Positions 1-14,219 of a stretch of 64,000 bases of DNA are shown piece after piece. The DNA is taken from contig VXAA01006528.1 of NCBI GenBank assembly GCA_013399115.1, positions 134,834 through 198,833 of the forward strand, given 5' to 3'. Source of the DNA: Anseranas semipalmata. Its lineage: Eukaryota > Chordata > Aves > Anseriformes > Anseranatidae. Made by a program: the position numbers and the translations under genes. Below the pieces are notes generated by a model that saw only the letters and a program-made list of their open reading frames with translations, did not search any database and was not told the DNA's origin. Position 1 is the first letter of the stretch, and every line of letters begins with the position of its first letter.

Positions 1-3000
1 AGGCTTGTCACAAGGAGACAAAAGACATAGTGGAAAAGATGACAGCTTTGCCACTTTTGCTTCCCTCGTACTGGCCTGTGAGTTTTCTCAGAGGAAGTCA
101 GGCAACGCAGGGATCCTGAGGGCAAAGCTTCACGAGGCCCTTCACGCTGATGGTGTACTCTGCTACCCTTTTGCAGAGCAAGGACACTCTGCTTTCATAC
201 TAATACTGCACTATAATGCTTTATATGAGCTCACTCGATTGCTTGCTGTATTCAGAATATGACTTTTCTAATAAATAGAAAAAAAGGAGTTCATTTTCTC
301 TGTTCCTAGAATTCAGATACTTTCACCAATGCTTCTTTCAACAAAGCCATTTTCACATAATAGAAAATGCCAAGATTTTATTTCTCTTTCATCCGACAGA
401 ATACATTTTGCCTTCATAATAATGTAGCACAGCAGTTGCATTTTCAATACCAGGATAAGTGGTACCTATATCATATTACCAATGATCATATGATACCTTG
501 ACACATCTCTGTAAAGCTCATCTGCAGTCTCAAGTATTTTCCTGTTACCTCATAAGGCCTGAGGAAAATCACACCTAATGGAAACGCGTTCTAGGGAAAA
601 TGTTCTGGACATCTGCTTGTTTCTGTGGTCTGCATTAGAATGCCAGCTTACAGTTAAGCTGGGAGAAGGGCAGAGGCAGCCTCCACATCCTGATGTCTCT
701 GAAATGCTTGCAACCAAATTGCAGTACTGATCTGTATATTTTAACTGGGTCACTGAGTAAGAGCCATTTGAATTCTTCATGCTCTGCATCTTTCAAGTAA
801 CTGCGGTTTAAGGATTCATTTTAATGTTAATTTTCCCACTTACGTGTTTAAAGCTGAGCTTGGAGTTATGCAAAAAGAGGCATATCTCAGTCTATTTTGA
901 ATCTGAAACCAAGTGTTGGTATAAAACCAACCCTACATTATAACTTTATACATTATAACTTTTTACATTATGCTTTTGAGGAGGTGAAAGACAAAGAACT
1001 CTCCCTTTTAAACATGACCCTGTTAAAAAAGAAAAGTTGTTGAGAAGCTGTCTGAAGATGCTGCTTCATGCATCCATGTCTTTGAAACACTGTTTTTTAG
1101 ACCGAGGAAAAGACATGATGTTTACACTGTTTTAGCTGACCCAGGTCCTGTCCAGCTTCCCAGTTCATTTGCTTCTCCTTTGTCATTTAGCTTTTTCCCA
1201 TTTTGCCAAAACAAGGCTCCTGAGTTCAGTCTTATTATTTCCAGACACTGGGATTGACAAGACCTTTATTAAAATTAAGTGAAGTTTTGTGATGGAGTGA
1301 GATTTAAAGCTGAGGACAGGGGCCCTTGGGTTCTTCTCCCAGCTGTACCCACAGCCTTTGCTGTGGTCAGTGGGCAAGGTGTTTAAAATGTCTATGCTTC
1401 AGTTTGCCTAGATGCCTCAAGGTCTTTGCTGACAGAAGCAGTTAGAAAATGTTTTTCTCTCCGTGGAAAATTCTTACTTTGGTGGCTAAAACAAAACAAA
1501 ACACAATGAATTTCTGTCCAGACCCTCAAATCTGTGGCTAAAAGGTGCAGCTTGCAGCAGGCGGAGAGTCCTGGCTGGGGACCATCATAGGCACGTCTCT
1601 GAGAATGGTGGTTTCAGTACCTCGTGGCATGGTCTCCAGTACAGGATGGTGTCTTGGCCCGAGTGAACCTCCCTCGTCCACCCAAGTGCTGCCCTTGCTG
1701 AGGTGGCATAGGCTATGGCCAGCGTGGTGCGTCCCAGCAGGTGTAAGCCAATGTGAGCCTTGGCCATCTGAGGCTTCAAAACTGCAGCTCCCTTGAAGAA
1801 ATGTGGAATAATTTCCAAACACAGGGATGTTTTTGCTTCTGGCCAAGATCTTTCAGATGTTAGCAAAACTAATAATGAAACATACCGCTTAGCCAAAGTA
1901 TACTGCCTGTCTGTTGTGACTGATGTTACCGACCCTTGGTTGAGATGATTATATTTGCTTTGAGATGGCTGTAGCCTGTGGCTAGCTGGCTGGTACCCCG
2001 GCTGCCAGCCTGGCAGGTTATGCACTTCCAAGCCTTGTCGCTTCCCCAAACCCAAAGGAGTGTGAGCACTCAGCTCTGGGCATCCTCCCCATCTTCTGCC
2101 AGCACAAAAGGGAAATAACAGCTAAGTAGGGTTGGGAAGGGGTTGTGTCAGATTCACTTGTTGGCATGCTGGTAGAAGAGGCTCTTGAGGCAATGGGACA
2201 GCCTTGCTGAGCCGAACAATCGAGTGAGTTGAAGTAGCCACTGACGGCAGGGGCACTGGCTGGAAGCATAAGTGGGGCTTTTGGGATGGGCAGAGTGAGG
2301 AAAGGCTCTGAAGATGAGCACAAGGAAAAAGAAGCTGAATTAGACTAGTGATTCAAAGCAGATGGTACTCTTCAAATGACCAGGCAGGAAAGGCAGCTTC
2401 AGAAGCAAGACAAAATGATAGCTGGACAGCAAAGAAGGCTAAAAAGTGAATGATACAGATTTTATTGCAGAAATATACAGCAAAAGAATTTAATTACAGT
2501 CATGATTTATTAAAATGAGCTGGGAAGCGTCCCAGTTCAGGGAAGCTTTTTATAGAGGAGGCAGCCCACATATTGCCTATCTAATTAGCAAGAGAGATTT
2601 GTGGACATAGGATGTGGAAAATGGCAGCCACAGGGTGAATGGAAGTGTGTCTGTAAATCACATTTTGACAAATGAGGGAGAAGACTGTCTTGGCTCATCA
2701 CAGCCACTCCCCTGTCTGCATCTGTTCCTTTTTTTCCCAATCCAGAACTGAAGTGTTTGTCCCTTCAAACAGCTGTCCCGCCTTTGGTTCATTTGATGCT
2801 GTGAAGTTCATCAATATTCATCAGGACTGGAGAGACAGAAAGACTAATTTTCAGCTGAGGCAGCTGGGTGACTCACTGTCAACACCAACACCGGCAATAA
2901 GGCCAGATTCTTTGCCTTTTGGCATCTCCCACCATCCTACAGCAGGAAACCTACACTGCCACTGCAGTGCTGCTGGCTGCGGGAGGTCTGCCGAGGACTT

Positions 3001-3184
3001 CAGGGATTCAGACGTGACGCCCACGCTCATCCTAGCAGCTCCAGGTGAGAGCACAGGAAAATCAGCAAGCTTGCAAGATGATGGCCAGAATCTTTAAAGG
3101 GTGTGCTAGTATGTCAAGCTCACTGGTAAGGGAAAGCATCTACAATTCTTTCAAGAACTTTTCAACCAGCTAGATGGAGTGTTG

Positions 3185-3218
3185 TCTTCTTCTTCTTCTT
3201 CTTCTTTTTTTTTTTTTT
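3185..3218. repeat. TTC microsatellite running into poly-T
   Basis: About seven TTC-type units are followed by an unbroken run of T of about 14 bases. This is ordinary simple sequence. On the minus strand it reads as GAA repeats ending in poly-A. Confidence 0.9.
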
Positions 3219-6200
3219 AATTTCATTTTTAACTAAAAACTAAGCTTTTTAACCTCTGCACTGTTTTTCCAAAGTGCTGGTCTTAGCAGACCAATTCATA
3301 TTTTTCTTGCTCTATGAAGTAGCCTCCTGGTTAGTATAAATTACTTTTGAATCTGCTAATGTTGTTTGCCTGTTATGTGCGTGGGGGTCTTAGCATAACT
3401 GCATATTGGGATGATATTCTCAATGGAGCCCAATCCTATTTCAAAAGTATCGCTGCCACTTAGGGCAAAGGCAGATATTACAGATCTGCAAACATTTGCC
3501 ACTCTGGAAGCAGAACCCTTGGGAAGTTCTGGGCAGAGAACCCTCGCAAGGCCCTGCAAGACTACTCTGTCTCAGCAGCAGGGCTGAGATCACAGACCAA
3601 ACCAGCTCCGAAGCTGTGGTTTCCCCCGCACATTATGTGCCTCCACCAAGTAGCCCTGGTGAGACAGGATGGTGAGATCAGGGGCAGCGTCATGTGGATG
3701 TGGCACCCCACCAAGGAGAATAAAACCCCGTAACTGAGCTGAGAGCAAGATTGACACTTCTCATTATTTCTGTACTCCAAGTAATTTTTTTTTTTTTTCA
3801 AGGAGCCCTTCAAACCAAGCAAATGAAGACCTTTCTTCTATACAGTCACTGGCACTCCAAAAAATCTGATCTGCTCTCTGGAGTCTCCACTGATTTTATT
3901 GTGGCCCTCAGGCTGTAATCCCGATCCAGTGATCTGAGGCCTATGCTGTGGGTACCCCAGAGTGTTAAGGTTTGCTTTAACAATTTACCTTACTAAATTG
4001 AACCTATTCATGGAACAACAATATCTTTCCCCACTTGCAAATCTCCATCTAATCTGACCATCCTTATCAATAAGTGGATAGAAAGAAAAGCAGAAATGAA
4101 AAACCAAAAGGTACATACTTTTTGCAGCCATCTGATGTTTAGAAATCTCATGTTGTGAAGGACATGCAGAATTTCTTCTTTTTTTTCTGTCACCAATCCA
4201 GATTTGCTATCAGCTTGGGATGTAAACTGACCCGGTGTCACTGAGATTTGCCTGATTTCATGTGTGAGTATGGCTTGCTTTTGGCATACGGGCACTCACA
4301 GCTGATCCAGACTCATTCAGAAGCTCAGCAGATGCTTCTGTGAGCCTCTTCTATGTTTAGAAATGGAAATGAAGCATGAAACCAGGTGCTTTCTGTGCTG
4401 TCCTCAATTATGGATTTTATTCTTCTTGTTAGAACACAGTTTACACGTCCTCTGGTTTATCATTGTTGAAGAAGATACGATGTAAAATGCCAGGTTCTCC
4501 CTGACAAATGGTTGTGGTACTCCAGGAAGTGCTGTCTTCTCTAAGGCTCCACTCCAGTCTGCTTGAATTCAACAGCAACCTTTCCATTGACATTGGCAGG
4601 GGTGAGTGAGGGCTCTGTGGAGTACAAGGAGCTAACACTGCAAATAAAACTGAAATTAGCCGTGGACTTTGTGAAATTGTCTGTCCTCGATTATGCGGGA
4701 GATCTGAAACGAAGATCTTAAGAGTCCTTTCTAACCCTCATCTCAATGAAAAAGGGACCAACATTTTTGAGATTAAGCATCAGAGGTCTTTTTTTCAAAG
4801 AGTTTTCTGAGGAGGCAAGAAACATTTCACTTTAGCTTTCTGTTCTGAAAATATCAGAAATATCAAAATATGTTGTATTGTGAAAAAATCCACAAGAATG
4901 GTCAAGCCATTGTCACCATGACTGCAGGTTTGCAAAGAAAGAAAGAAAAAAAAGAAAATGGGTTGCTTGTATCTCAGATTTTTCATATGTTGTTTAGACA
5001 TAATAATGTACTGATGGGCTCTGCATTTATGAAGAGTAATCACCTTAATACTCAGCTGAAATGCTGAGTGGAGGAAAAACTCTTATTGTCATGATTGACC
5101 GGAGTCTGTCAGAATTTTTTGTTGTTTGTGGCTTTTATTCTTGAGTTTTTTTTTTTTAGCTACTAAAACTTTGGCTTCTCTGTAAGCTGAGCTCAGAAAA
5201 TGAAGGCCGCTAATGGGAGGAGAAGATACTGCTGAAAACACATCTAAAGGTAAAAGGTTTAAACCTCTGGCTCACAGTAACTTGCAAGAAATCCACCATC
5301 GTTTTGTTTGTAGTGGTTAAAGGTGAGCAATCTAGCCCTGTGCAGGATTTCTTGCCTTTGAAACACATTTAGTTAATTATTACATCTTAATTTATTTTCT
5401 ACTCTAAAATAAGTCTTGCTGTGGGAAGCAGGGCACAGGAAAAACAATATGGTGCTTTTCAGTTGCAAAGCTTCAACTATGGCATCGTTTTTCATACTTG
5501 CAATATTAAACCACAGTATCCACAAGGGAGGTACCATAATAGCAAAATGCTATTAAAAGTGATGGTATATTTTATAAGAGCTTCCAGTGTCTCTCATAAT
5601 ATTTGCAGATAATCTCAGTTTGCCAATTTGTCAAGTCATTATTCTCCATCTGTGATATCCAGTGACAACCAGATAGACTTTCAAATTCATTTTTGTCAAC
5701 ATTAGTGAGCTCGCTAACCTGTTGAAAAAAAAAAGAATACAAGCATTAAAAGCAGTGTAAAGGCAATGTATTTATTATTGTTGCATGCAGTCAAACCTGC
5801 ATAATAACTGCTAATTGAAGTGTAAGTTCTTCATTTTAGAAAGACAGAGGGGCTATCTGCCTTCGTACACTACTATCCACACATCTTTTTTATACTTTGC
5901 TTTATGTGATTGGCGACCCAGGGCTTGTTTTGTCTGGCACAAGACAATTTTACCTTATCAGGTGCATGCATTAAATGTCAGCAGCTGCAATTAGGCATTC
6001 ATTTGTACCAAATATTCTATCTCAAGCTGTTATTTGCACCTTACCTCGGATCCCCAAATGGCAGGCACTTCTGCTGGCTTTGGAGAGGAACGGAGTAAAA
6101 TGATAAATCTTTTTGTTATGGCGTGGATGTTGGCAGACATGCATGCACATTCTCACGCCACAGACCAAGCAGGAGCTACTTCACAAGTGCAGCAGAAGTT

Positions 6201-6751
6201 CCTTTAAAAAACAGATCGAGCTTTTGGGTACAGTGATGGTTTGGGTTATAGTGACATTTAAGTAGCACTTTACACATAATGTGTTAGCACTGAGTACCTA
6301 AAACAAGAGACTTAGGCCTTACATTTGCTTTGCACGTTTATTTTTTTAGGTTGTGTGCTCATAGCATCGTCTTCCCAAACTGCAGTATTGCAGCTGGACA
6401 CTAGAGAGCTCCTTTTACCAAAGACATCTCTCCAACATGAGAGCAGGCTCCATGAGAGGCGCATTCAGAGCATTCCCCCTATTTTATACAACACAATTTT
6501 ACTCATTTTTCATTTTTATGTTAAAAATTAATATTCTCAAGGGAAAGCTATTTTTGCCAGAAAGAGCAACGGCTGCAGCTGTAACTCCAGATCTCCTACC
6601 CCAACAAGGCAGAGATTTCATAGGAGTTGTAACTTGGGAACTAATTATACAATTTCAGAGATAACAAAAAGTAAATCAAATGCTGCCAGTTTGGAAATTA
6701 TAATTAAGTTTTCCTCTGAATAACAAATACACTCAATATGTAATTTATTAT

Positions 6752-6782
6752 GGCTATTACTATATTAATAATAGTAATAGCC
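6752..6782. repeat. Perfect short inverted repeat (hairpin)
   Basis: The arm GGCTATTACTAT at 6752-6763 is exactly reverse-complementary to ATAGTAATAGCC at 6771-6782, with a 7-base AT loop. The stem is 12 bp. It stands in AT-rich intergenic DNA with no gene next to it. It could be a chance palindrome or part of a decayed short transposon. Confidence 0.85.
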
Positions 6783-8946
6783 TATGCCGTACACCTATGG
6801 AGAGTACATGTTTTTGTCTAAATTGCTGGGTTATAGTTGCAGATGAGGGATGAATTCTAAATAGCTCTCTGCAGTCACTCTGCTGATAACCTTAAGCCTT
6901 ACAACACACAAGCAATTGCTAAACACCGCTCTATTAGCAAGTGATATAACAGGATGACGACTGGATTTACTTTTTTCATTAGCTTTGTTTGACCTGTTCC
7001 CCCAGTTGCCTTTAGCCTATCAATCATTTATTCAAAACCAAACCAAAATCTCCTATGCTGTCACTGTAAGGGCATATGCATTCCTGCTTCTCTGACTCTG
7101 ACACAAGCACAGTCTGCAGCAAGATGCTGTAATGATGTGACATCCTATCACATTGCCTGTTTGGGATTTTGCTCTAGGGTTGATTTACTGATAGCCATGT
7201 CCTGAGGGCACAGGATTTTGTCTCCCAAGCAAAGCCCTGTCCCACTCTTATCTCAAAGTCTCAGAGTGCAAAGACTGAAAAAGTCCATAGGAAAACTTCA
7301 GAAAGGTTGGAGACAGCCTTGTTCCAGCCTCCCCTGTGCTCTGTAGTGGTGCTTGGATAGGGCAGAGAAGCAGCTGCCTCTGTGAAGAGCTGTAACAACA
7401 GCTTTTACTCAAGTTTTTCCCAGTGGCACCGGCATGCCGATGCCCACGTCCCTCGCTCCTGCCTACTTGTCCCAGCGTGAACTGGAACACAAGAGCCGGT
7501 GAAATCCGGGGTGGAGAGCCGTCCCTTCCCAATCCGCTGTGTGACCCAGAGGGGCGAGGTGGCCTCACAGCGAGAGGGCTGTCCTCAGCTCCTGATTCTG
7601 TCCCCTGCCCAAATTCCTCTGTAGCCTTGGGCAGAGCTCCTGGCTTTCCTGCGCCTCTGCTGCTTCAGATTTGCTGAACGATGAAGCTAAAAGGCTTGCT
7701 TTCTTCCACCTTTTCTTTGCCTTGTTCCCCTGCCCAGATTGGAATCTGATCAGTTTTACCTAGAAAGCCAGAGAAATAGTATTCTGAATTTTGAGGAAGC
7801 CTTTCTTCCAGGACAGCCTGGCTGTATTAATGACAGTGAGCTGAAATGTTGCATTAACATCTCTTTACTTTGTTTCCAAAACCAGCATGTGACAATAATA
7901 GCCGAATGCCAGACTCTATTGGTAGTCTTTCTTTGCTCTTTTCAACCCACGGTTCTTTGAAAATGTAATGGTAAAAGATAGATAGGAATTTCAGCTTAGG
8001 GCAGCTCCAAACAGGTTGGCCAGGGAGGTCAGTGTGGGAGGGGAGAGGCTGCCTTTCGATTCATCTGAAATTCTTGTCTCTTACAAACTGCTCAGTGTGA
8101 GCCTTGGCCGTGTCGTTATGCTACTCTAACACCAGCTCCTGTACATGCAGAGCGAGGCTCCAGCATGGCACTCATCAGCTCTCTTCCTAAATGACCTTGA
8201 GCTACCCAGAATATCCTCCCTACCTTTGAGAACAGAGGACTCATAATAATAGAAACTAACGAAATCCAGCCATAACTTGCTGAACTGCAGCTAACAAAAT
8301 CAAAGGGTGTGGTGAAGTCAGGGCTAGCATGTCTCTTGCAAAACCCCATTTCTCAGAAAATTGTCTTTTATTGTTTGCAGCCCTGGGAGCTCATATTACA
8401 CACTAGACAAACCTAGCAGGGCCCTGTCATTCATCAGTCAGTTTTATGGCATGACAGGAGTCTGAAAAGTTAGAAGCCAGTTAAACAAATTAAAAAAAAT
8501 AATGGGCTTCTGACTGCATCTTGCAAAAGAAAAAGGGAAAGGCCTTGGGATGTCTTTTCTTCACAGGGTGGATACATGGACCCCCAAAAGGCAACAACAG
8601 CAAGGTGGCCAGTGGAGAGAGAGAGAGAGGCTTCCAAAGTTTTACAAAGGAAATTAAAATATGATTCCTGTCAAATCACCCCTTATGAGCCCTCCTTTTC
8701 TCATCAACATTTTGGACAATGTGATATACAGAAAAACAAAAATGCTAACTGTGGCTGTGAACTACTTCTCCTTCCTAATATTATCTTGCTTCAACTGACC
8801 GGAGAGCAAATCTATTGCAAGGTATCCAAGACCTCTGCATCTGAGGAACTCTTTCTAGAAACTAAATATAATAGCTCTGCCAATTTAGCTGGCAGATGTG
8901 GTTATTTCAGTGACAAAGTGCCCTGGGACCCTCTAATCCTCCCCCC

Positions 8947-8947
8947 N
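8947..8947. other. Single ambiguous base (N) in a C run
   Basis: One N follows a run of six C. This fits a base-calling or homopolymer uncertainty in the assembly. A 133-codon open frame across it (8576-8977) contains no recognised domain. Confidence 0.95.
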
Positions 8948-9832
8948 TTCATCTCCCCAAAATATTTTGGAAGGTGAACTTAAGAAAAATGACTCACTTA
9001 ACATCATTTTTATAAATCATTATTTAATGGATCATGATCCATGGGCTATTGTTTTAATCAAGATGTAAGCCACTGTCAAGTCTGACTAATAAGAGTTCAT
9101 AGACCAGCAGTGAGTATAAGCGGTCTCAGTGACACGAATACAAACTCAGCAGCTCAGCTTACTGCAGCTTAGAATGGATTAATTTCCTGTGGCAGACACC
9201 AGCCTCATGCCAAAAAGACTAACCCCATCTTTATGATTTTCCTGTTCTTCACAATTGTCAATCTATGTGAATATAGAGATAACTAGAAATAGGCCCAAAT
9301 CACAAGGTGTGGATCTCTGCAGCACTTCTTCAATGTTGGACTGTGCCTGGGTTTTTCTTGAGGCTCCTTGGATGTGATGTCCCAGGGATGGAAGAAAAGG
9401 GCAGGGGTAATATGCTGGGGTGGCCGTGTTTATGGAGTTTCTGTATTGGCTAGAGTTTCACTTACTTGGAGGGCTTCATACATTGATATTTTGCATTGCT
9501 CTGGACAAAACAGAAATTAGAAAAGCACAAATAAGTCAACCCAGGGCATCATTAAGCAGGCTGGAATGAAATTTTTGATCTGCTAGAGGTGACAGAAAAC
9601 ACCACTGAGAGGTGTTGCTGAGCGAGTTTAGTGACAGTGAGCACACTGGATATGCTCTCAAACTGTGGCTAGTTTTTATTTCTGCATCTTCCAGGCTGCA
9701 AATGCTGTCCAGAAGGCTTACTGACTCCCATTGCACGGACCCTAGGAGTGTTTCAGCTGATCTGTGGATGACTTCTGGCTTTGGGCTGAAGCCATGGGAA
9801 ATTTTGTAAGCTCCATAACTAGGGCAAAACTC

Positions 9833-9849
9833 TTTTTTTTTTTTTTTTT
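9833..9849. repeat. Poly-T run
   Basis: Seventeen uninterrupted T. No retroposed gene body was recognised next to it on the minus strand, so it is called simple sequence rather than a retrotransposon tail. Confidence 0.85.
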
Positions 9850-12800
9850 AATTGTTTAACAATATCAGTTCAAAGGTTAGAAGTTCCTGCCAACTGAGAA
9901 GAAAGCTGGAGTGGAATCAGGCAGGAGAACGGAGTGTGGGTGGGCGTAAGAAAGCATGAGAGACTCATCTCCTTGGAGAGAGGCTTGTTCCCAGCATCTG
10001 AGAGGAAGGAGTCCTGTGGTACCTGCTAGCAGGAGGAGCTGGAAATCCTGAGCTTGTACGTGTGTACTCATCTTGGGGAAAACTGAGAAAAAACACAGGT
10101 ATGTCTCTCCAGAGCATTTCAGGCAAGCCAAAAGTTTGCATTCAGGTGGATAAAAGGAGTGTAAGTAATGTTAGCACATGTGGCTGGTAAGGCTAACCTT
10201 GCCAGGTTTGTGTTCTCCAAACTCATTTTGCAACACATCCATAACAGTGTAATGAAGCTCTATGTGAGCTAATATAGAAGAGGAAGGTGATTTTGCTTGA
10301 TGCAAAACAGAATTTACACACACTCACACATGCTCATGCTCCCAAGCACCAAGAGGTATGAATCCAGGTGATCTGGCCCAGATTACTTGCAGTGGTGCAG
10401 AGGAAAAGGGACGCCAGCAGTAGACATCTCATCATGTCTCCTGGGTTCTTCTTGGATGGGAAGCCAAATGCTGCTTTTGTACCTCCTAAGAGCTGACAGC
10501 GTGATCTTTTGTTTCTTCATCCTGTTCCACCCCTGGATTAGAATTTACTTTTCTCTCCTTATCTGGGTGGTTTATGGCTCTAAGCCTGTTCTTTTCTTCC
10601 TTTCATCACTTCTTGAGGGCTCTGGTTTATAGCCTGTCCGCTGTTTTGCCCTGTGTGTAGTCTGTCTGTTGTTTAAGAAGGTTCTGGTAAACTGCACATA
10701 GATGTGCTGGTATCTTGATGACCTGCTGACCTCGATGCCATCTGCAGCTACCATCCTACCGCTCGCCTTGGTGCTTCCACAACCAGATAATCAGTTTTGT
10801 TCAGAATGGTCTTAATATTTTTATTAAAAATTCCTCAAGCATTGCAACATATTTTATCTGTCCACAGCAGACTCACAGGAGTGCAGACGAGTGCTGAAGA
10901 AGCCAGGATCTCTAGGGAGGGTCCAATTTATCCCGCCTCCAGTCTGAGGGTCATTTAGATGTATGGTCTATGGAAACAATGGAGAGAGAAAAGGGAGCAC
11001 TGAAAAGCTACTCCAGTAATTCCCAGCTGCCTCTTGCCTCGTTCCACTTTCCCCTGATGCTGCCCTTTTCAATTGGCCACTGAACTGGGGTTTCAAATTG
11101 TTTCACTTGAGAAGCTGTACAGAGTTTTATTGCTTTGATTTTAACTGATCTATTGGCTGTCTGTGAATTTCTCAGACACTTTGTGAAAGCAGCAGCCGGC
11201 ACATGGTGATGTTTGCAGGTGAAAAGCAGGGCTGCGTAATAGCTTTCCAGCTAGTGTAGCACCAGCATTGGGTTAGGTCATTGTAATTGCGGTTGAAAAC
11301 TTTGCTTCAACGCAGCTTGAGCGGCTGTGTATGCCTTGGTGTAAGAGGTCTAGTGAGAAGAGTGGCTGACTGATATCCAGGGTGGCTGATTGATGTCTTG
11401 TTTTATCTCAAGTGTTTGTTCAACACAAACACTAGAAAGTTGAGCACCGTAAGATAAAATGGTATCTGCTTGCAAAAACAAAATCCAGAAAAGTCACCTG
11501 AAAAAAAAAAAATCATATTCCTTTCTTAATAGCTTTTATGAAAACTTTCACCTTCCTCAAATTACAGTGACTCCATGTGGCTTATTCTATAATATAGATT
11601 TTAATATTTTTACTAAAAATTTATTCCATCTGTTGCTAATCATAGAGATATGAATAATATTATTATACAAAGAAAAAACTTTACTGGACTTGGTGCAGAT
11701 TTATTCATTTGTGATTTTTCCATCTTGAACCCAAATATTAAAAACTTGATGAAAGAAAAGAAAGGTAATTGTAACCACTGGCTTCTACTTCATCATGATG
11801 AAATTGAGCTTGCTTGGTAATCAGAGAATAAATGTACAGATTTCCTGATTTTATCTGACTATCTGATTTTATCAGACCATTTGCAGTGACTGCAATTCAA
11901 CAGAAACTAGGGATGCCAGATATTTTATATAAATCAGTTAGTTTTAGGAGAGGACTGCTACTGAGTTCTGGCTCAGAGATGCCCGGAAAAAAAACACACC
12001 AACTGAATCTGCATAGGGAACAGACTTGGGGTCTTCAAACTCTGTAATTATTTCAACATACAAACTTCTAGGAGGCAGTTACATTGCAAAACATACAGCC
12101 AGCTCTGAAGGCTGAGTATAGAGTCAAGTTAAACTGATTCAGTTCAGTCCTCAGCCAAAAATGCCTCCTTCATCTCACCAAAATCAGATTCTTCTTCAGA
12201 ATCCAGTGCCTCTGTACAGCAGCAATATGAATTCCAGACACTAAATCTGGATCTGGGGGCTGCGTCCAAACCCATTTCTTATGCTGCATTTGATTCCAAT
12301 GCCCTCAGCACTTCAACATCCAACCTTACAGCCATGTAACAATTTACTGTGTAAATTGTCTCTTTGCACAGTAGGAAGCATATGGTTCCTGAGTTACTAA
12401 TGACCATTTCTCAGGAAAGCTGTCCTTTTAAAACAACTTTTCTCCATCAAGATCGCCACTTTAAATGGCCTCACACTCATTCTGACCTGCCTGTAGTGAG
12501 AAACTATGTTCCAGCTACAGCAAAAATGCAGTCCAGGGCTTTGCACTGTAAGTGAAAAAAATGTTGGGTCATCTAAGAGTCCCTCATCCACTCAGCCAAA
12601 AATGAGACTGTCCTGAGTTTTCCCTTTTTCATTTTTGTGGTTCTGAGTCATTAGCTGATTTCCATAAAGTAAATAAAAATTCAACTTAAACTGTCTTGTA
12701 CTTAATCAGCACTAAATAGATGAATGTTGTAAGTGATAACTCTTATAACTCAGGCCCTATAGGCTGCACTTTTCCCTTGCTCTTATGCTATAAAAATGCT

Positions 12801-14176
12801 CTTTCATGCAAGGGCAAGACTGAGAACTCTCTTCGGCTTTGGGAAATTTCTGCAGCGCTTCTAGAAAAGGAAAAGTGCAGATCCATGCTGAATCAAAAAA
12901 GAAAAATGCTTTCTCTCCTCCATTCCCCATTCCATCATGAGGCTCTACACACCCAAATCAAGCACATGGAAATGCTTAGGGGAAGTATTAATATCCTTAC
13001 CCAAGGAGTGAATCGCCTGGAGTGGACTACTTCAGCAGGCTGTGCCATATTCTGCTTCTGCTCTGCACATGAAGAATCCTATTATTCTCATTACTGGGAC
13101 TTGTCCCACCTTTGTATTGTCCCTGACCTTTAAATGGCAAATAACAAGTCCAAGTCACTTTATACAGATTGTCCCATGCCTCTCCCCGCTGTCAAATCAT
13201 GGATTTAAAGACCCCGTACAATCTTGTCCATAAACTAAAGCTTAAACTGGGTCTCTTCAAAGGCAGAAAATGCATTTGTCGTATGAGCTGAAAAAGAGAT
13301 TCCCACTAATCCAGTAACAACTATGGCAAGCTTTTTTTCAGCTTGAAATCTCTTGTTTTACACAAGCATTTGAAGCAGGTGACAAATGGATCTAAAAATG
13401 GGTCACGGAGGATTCTGTTACTCGCCATCTGTGTCAGTGATGGGAAATGCGCATCCACGGGGATCCACCAAGTGGTTTGTATCGTGTGATAGCTTCTTGT
13501 TGATACTGTTTTGTGAAAACTGAGGCCTTTGTATTTTCAGTATTAATATTTAGCACATTCTCTGACTGCCACGGAAAGAAGGTTTATTAGGGGGTTGTGG
13601 GCTGAACTTGAAATGCTACATGCCTATTGAAAATGAAAGGTCATCCTGAGGATATCAGATTTCTTTGTCTCCTCAGGATCACAGGACCTGAAAAAAGTTG
13701 CAGGGTACTAAGGGCAAGAAGTCTTCTTCTCCTGCTTGTCATACTTCTGTCTCTTGGCCACAGTTGAAAGGGAAAGCAAAAACATAAGAACTTTCACTAG
13801 GCTTTAGGAAGACTCTGTCAAAGATAAACTTTCTGTAGCCTACACAGACGTAGAAGTAAATCAATAAGGTAACAAGCAAAAAGGATCATAATTAGGATTG
13901 CTCTAGCTCAGGCCAGTGAAGTGTTTCATTTCAGCCTCTGTTGCAGTGCTCCTGGTAACTCCAAAGTTCAAATCCTATTTGGCCAAACAGAGCGATGCCT
14001 GCATTGAACTACTTGGAGGAGCTCTGGACCACATGGATTGCTGTCTCCCCATGGCTCTTCCAACAGACGGCACATGGGATTAAAATGCCAAACTCAGTTC
14101 CAGGTTTCACAGCACTCCTTCATTTAAGAGGGCAATGTCCTCTAATAGCTGGAAGAACATGATGGCTGCCTCATTC

Positions 14177-14219
14177 TTTGTTTTGTTTTGTTTTGTGTTT
14201 TTGTTGTTGTTGTTGTTTT
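14177..14219. repeat. TTTTG / TTG simple repeat
   Basis: Units of TTTTG grade into five TTG-type units. It has the same composite structure as the repeat at 37717-37759. On the minus strand it reads as CAAAA followed by CAA. No mobile element body is visible beside it. Confidence 0.9.

Larger units (their letters stand above)
1..9000. other. Upstream intergenic DNA, no gene recognised
   Basis: This is AT-leaning, non-repetitive sequence left of the TMTC1 promoter. Short open frames on both strands (longest about 156 codons, minus strand, 1585-2055) have no recognisable domain and no convincing exon borders. The stretch holds a TTC/T simple repeat near 3185, short homopolymer runs, an AT-rich hairpin at 6752-6782 and one ambiguous base at 8947. 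A modestly GC-richer patch occurs near 7430-7670 without a clear CpG island. Distal regulatory elements or an exon of an unrecognised non-coding transcript cannot be excluded by reading alone. Confidence 0.6.

Noticed and set aside
1585..2055. 156-codon minus-strand frame, with partly overlapping frames on both strands
   Set aside because: No domain or exon borders recognised, and the length is compatible with chance in a 64 kb window.
7423..7677. GC-richer patch as a small CpG island or gene
   Set aside because: CpG density is modest, and the frames on both strands have no recognisable content.
13955..13985. B-box-like AGTTCAAATCC suggesting a tRNA or tRNA-derived SINE
   Set aside because: No matching A box, no acceptor stem and no cloverleaf could be formed around it.
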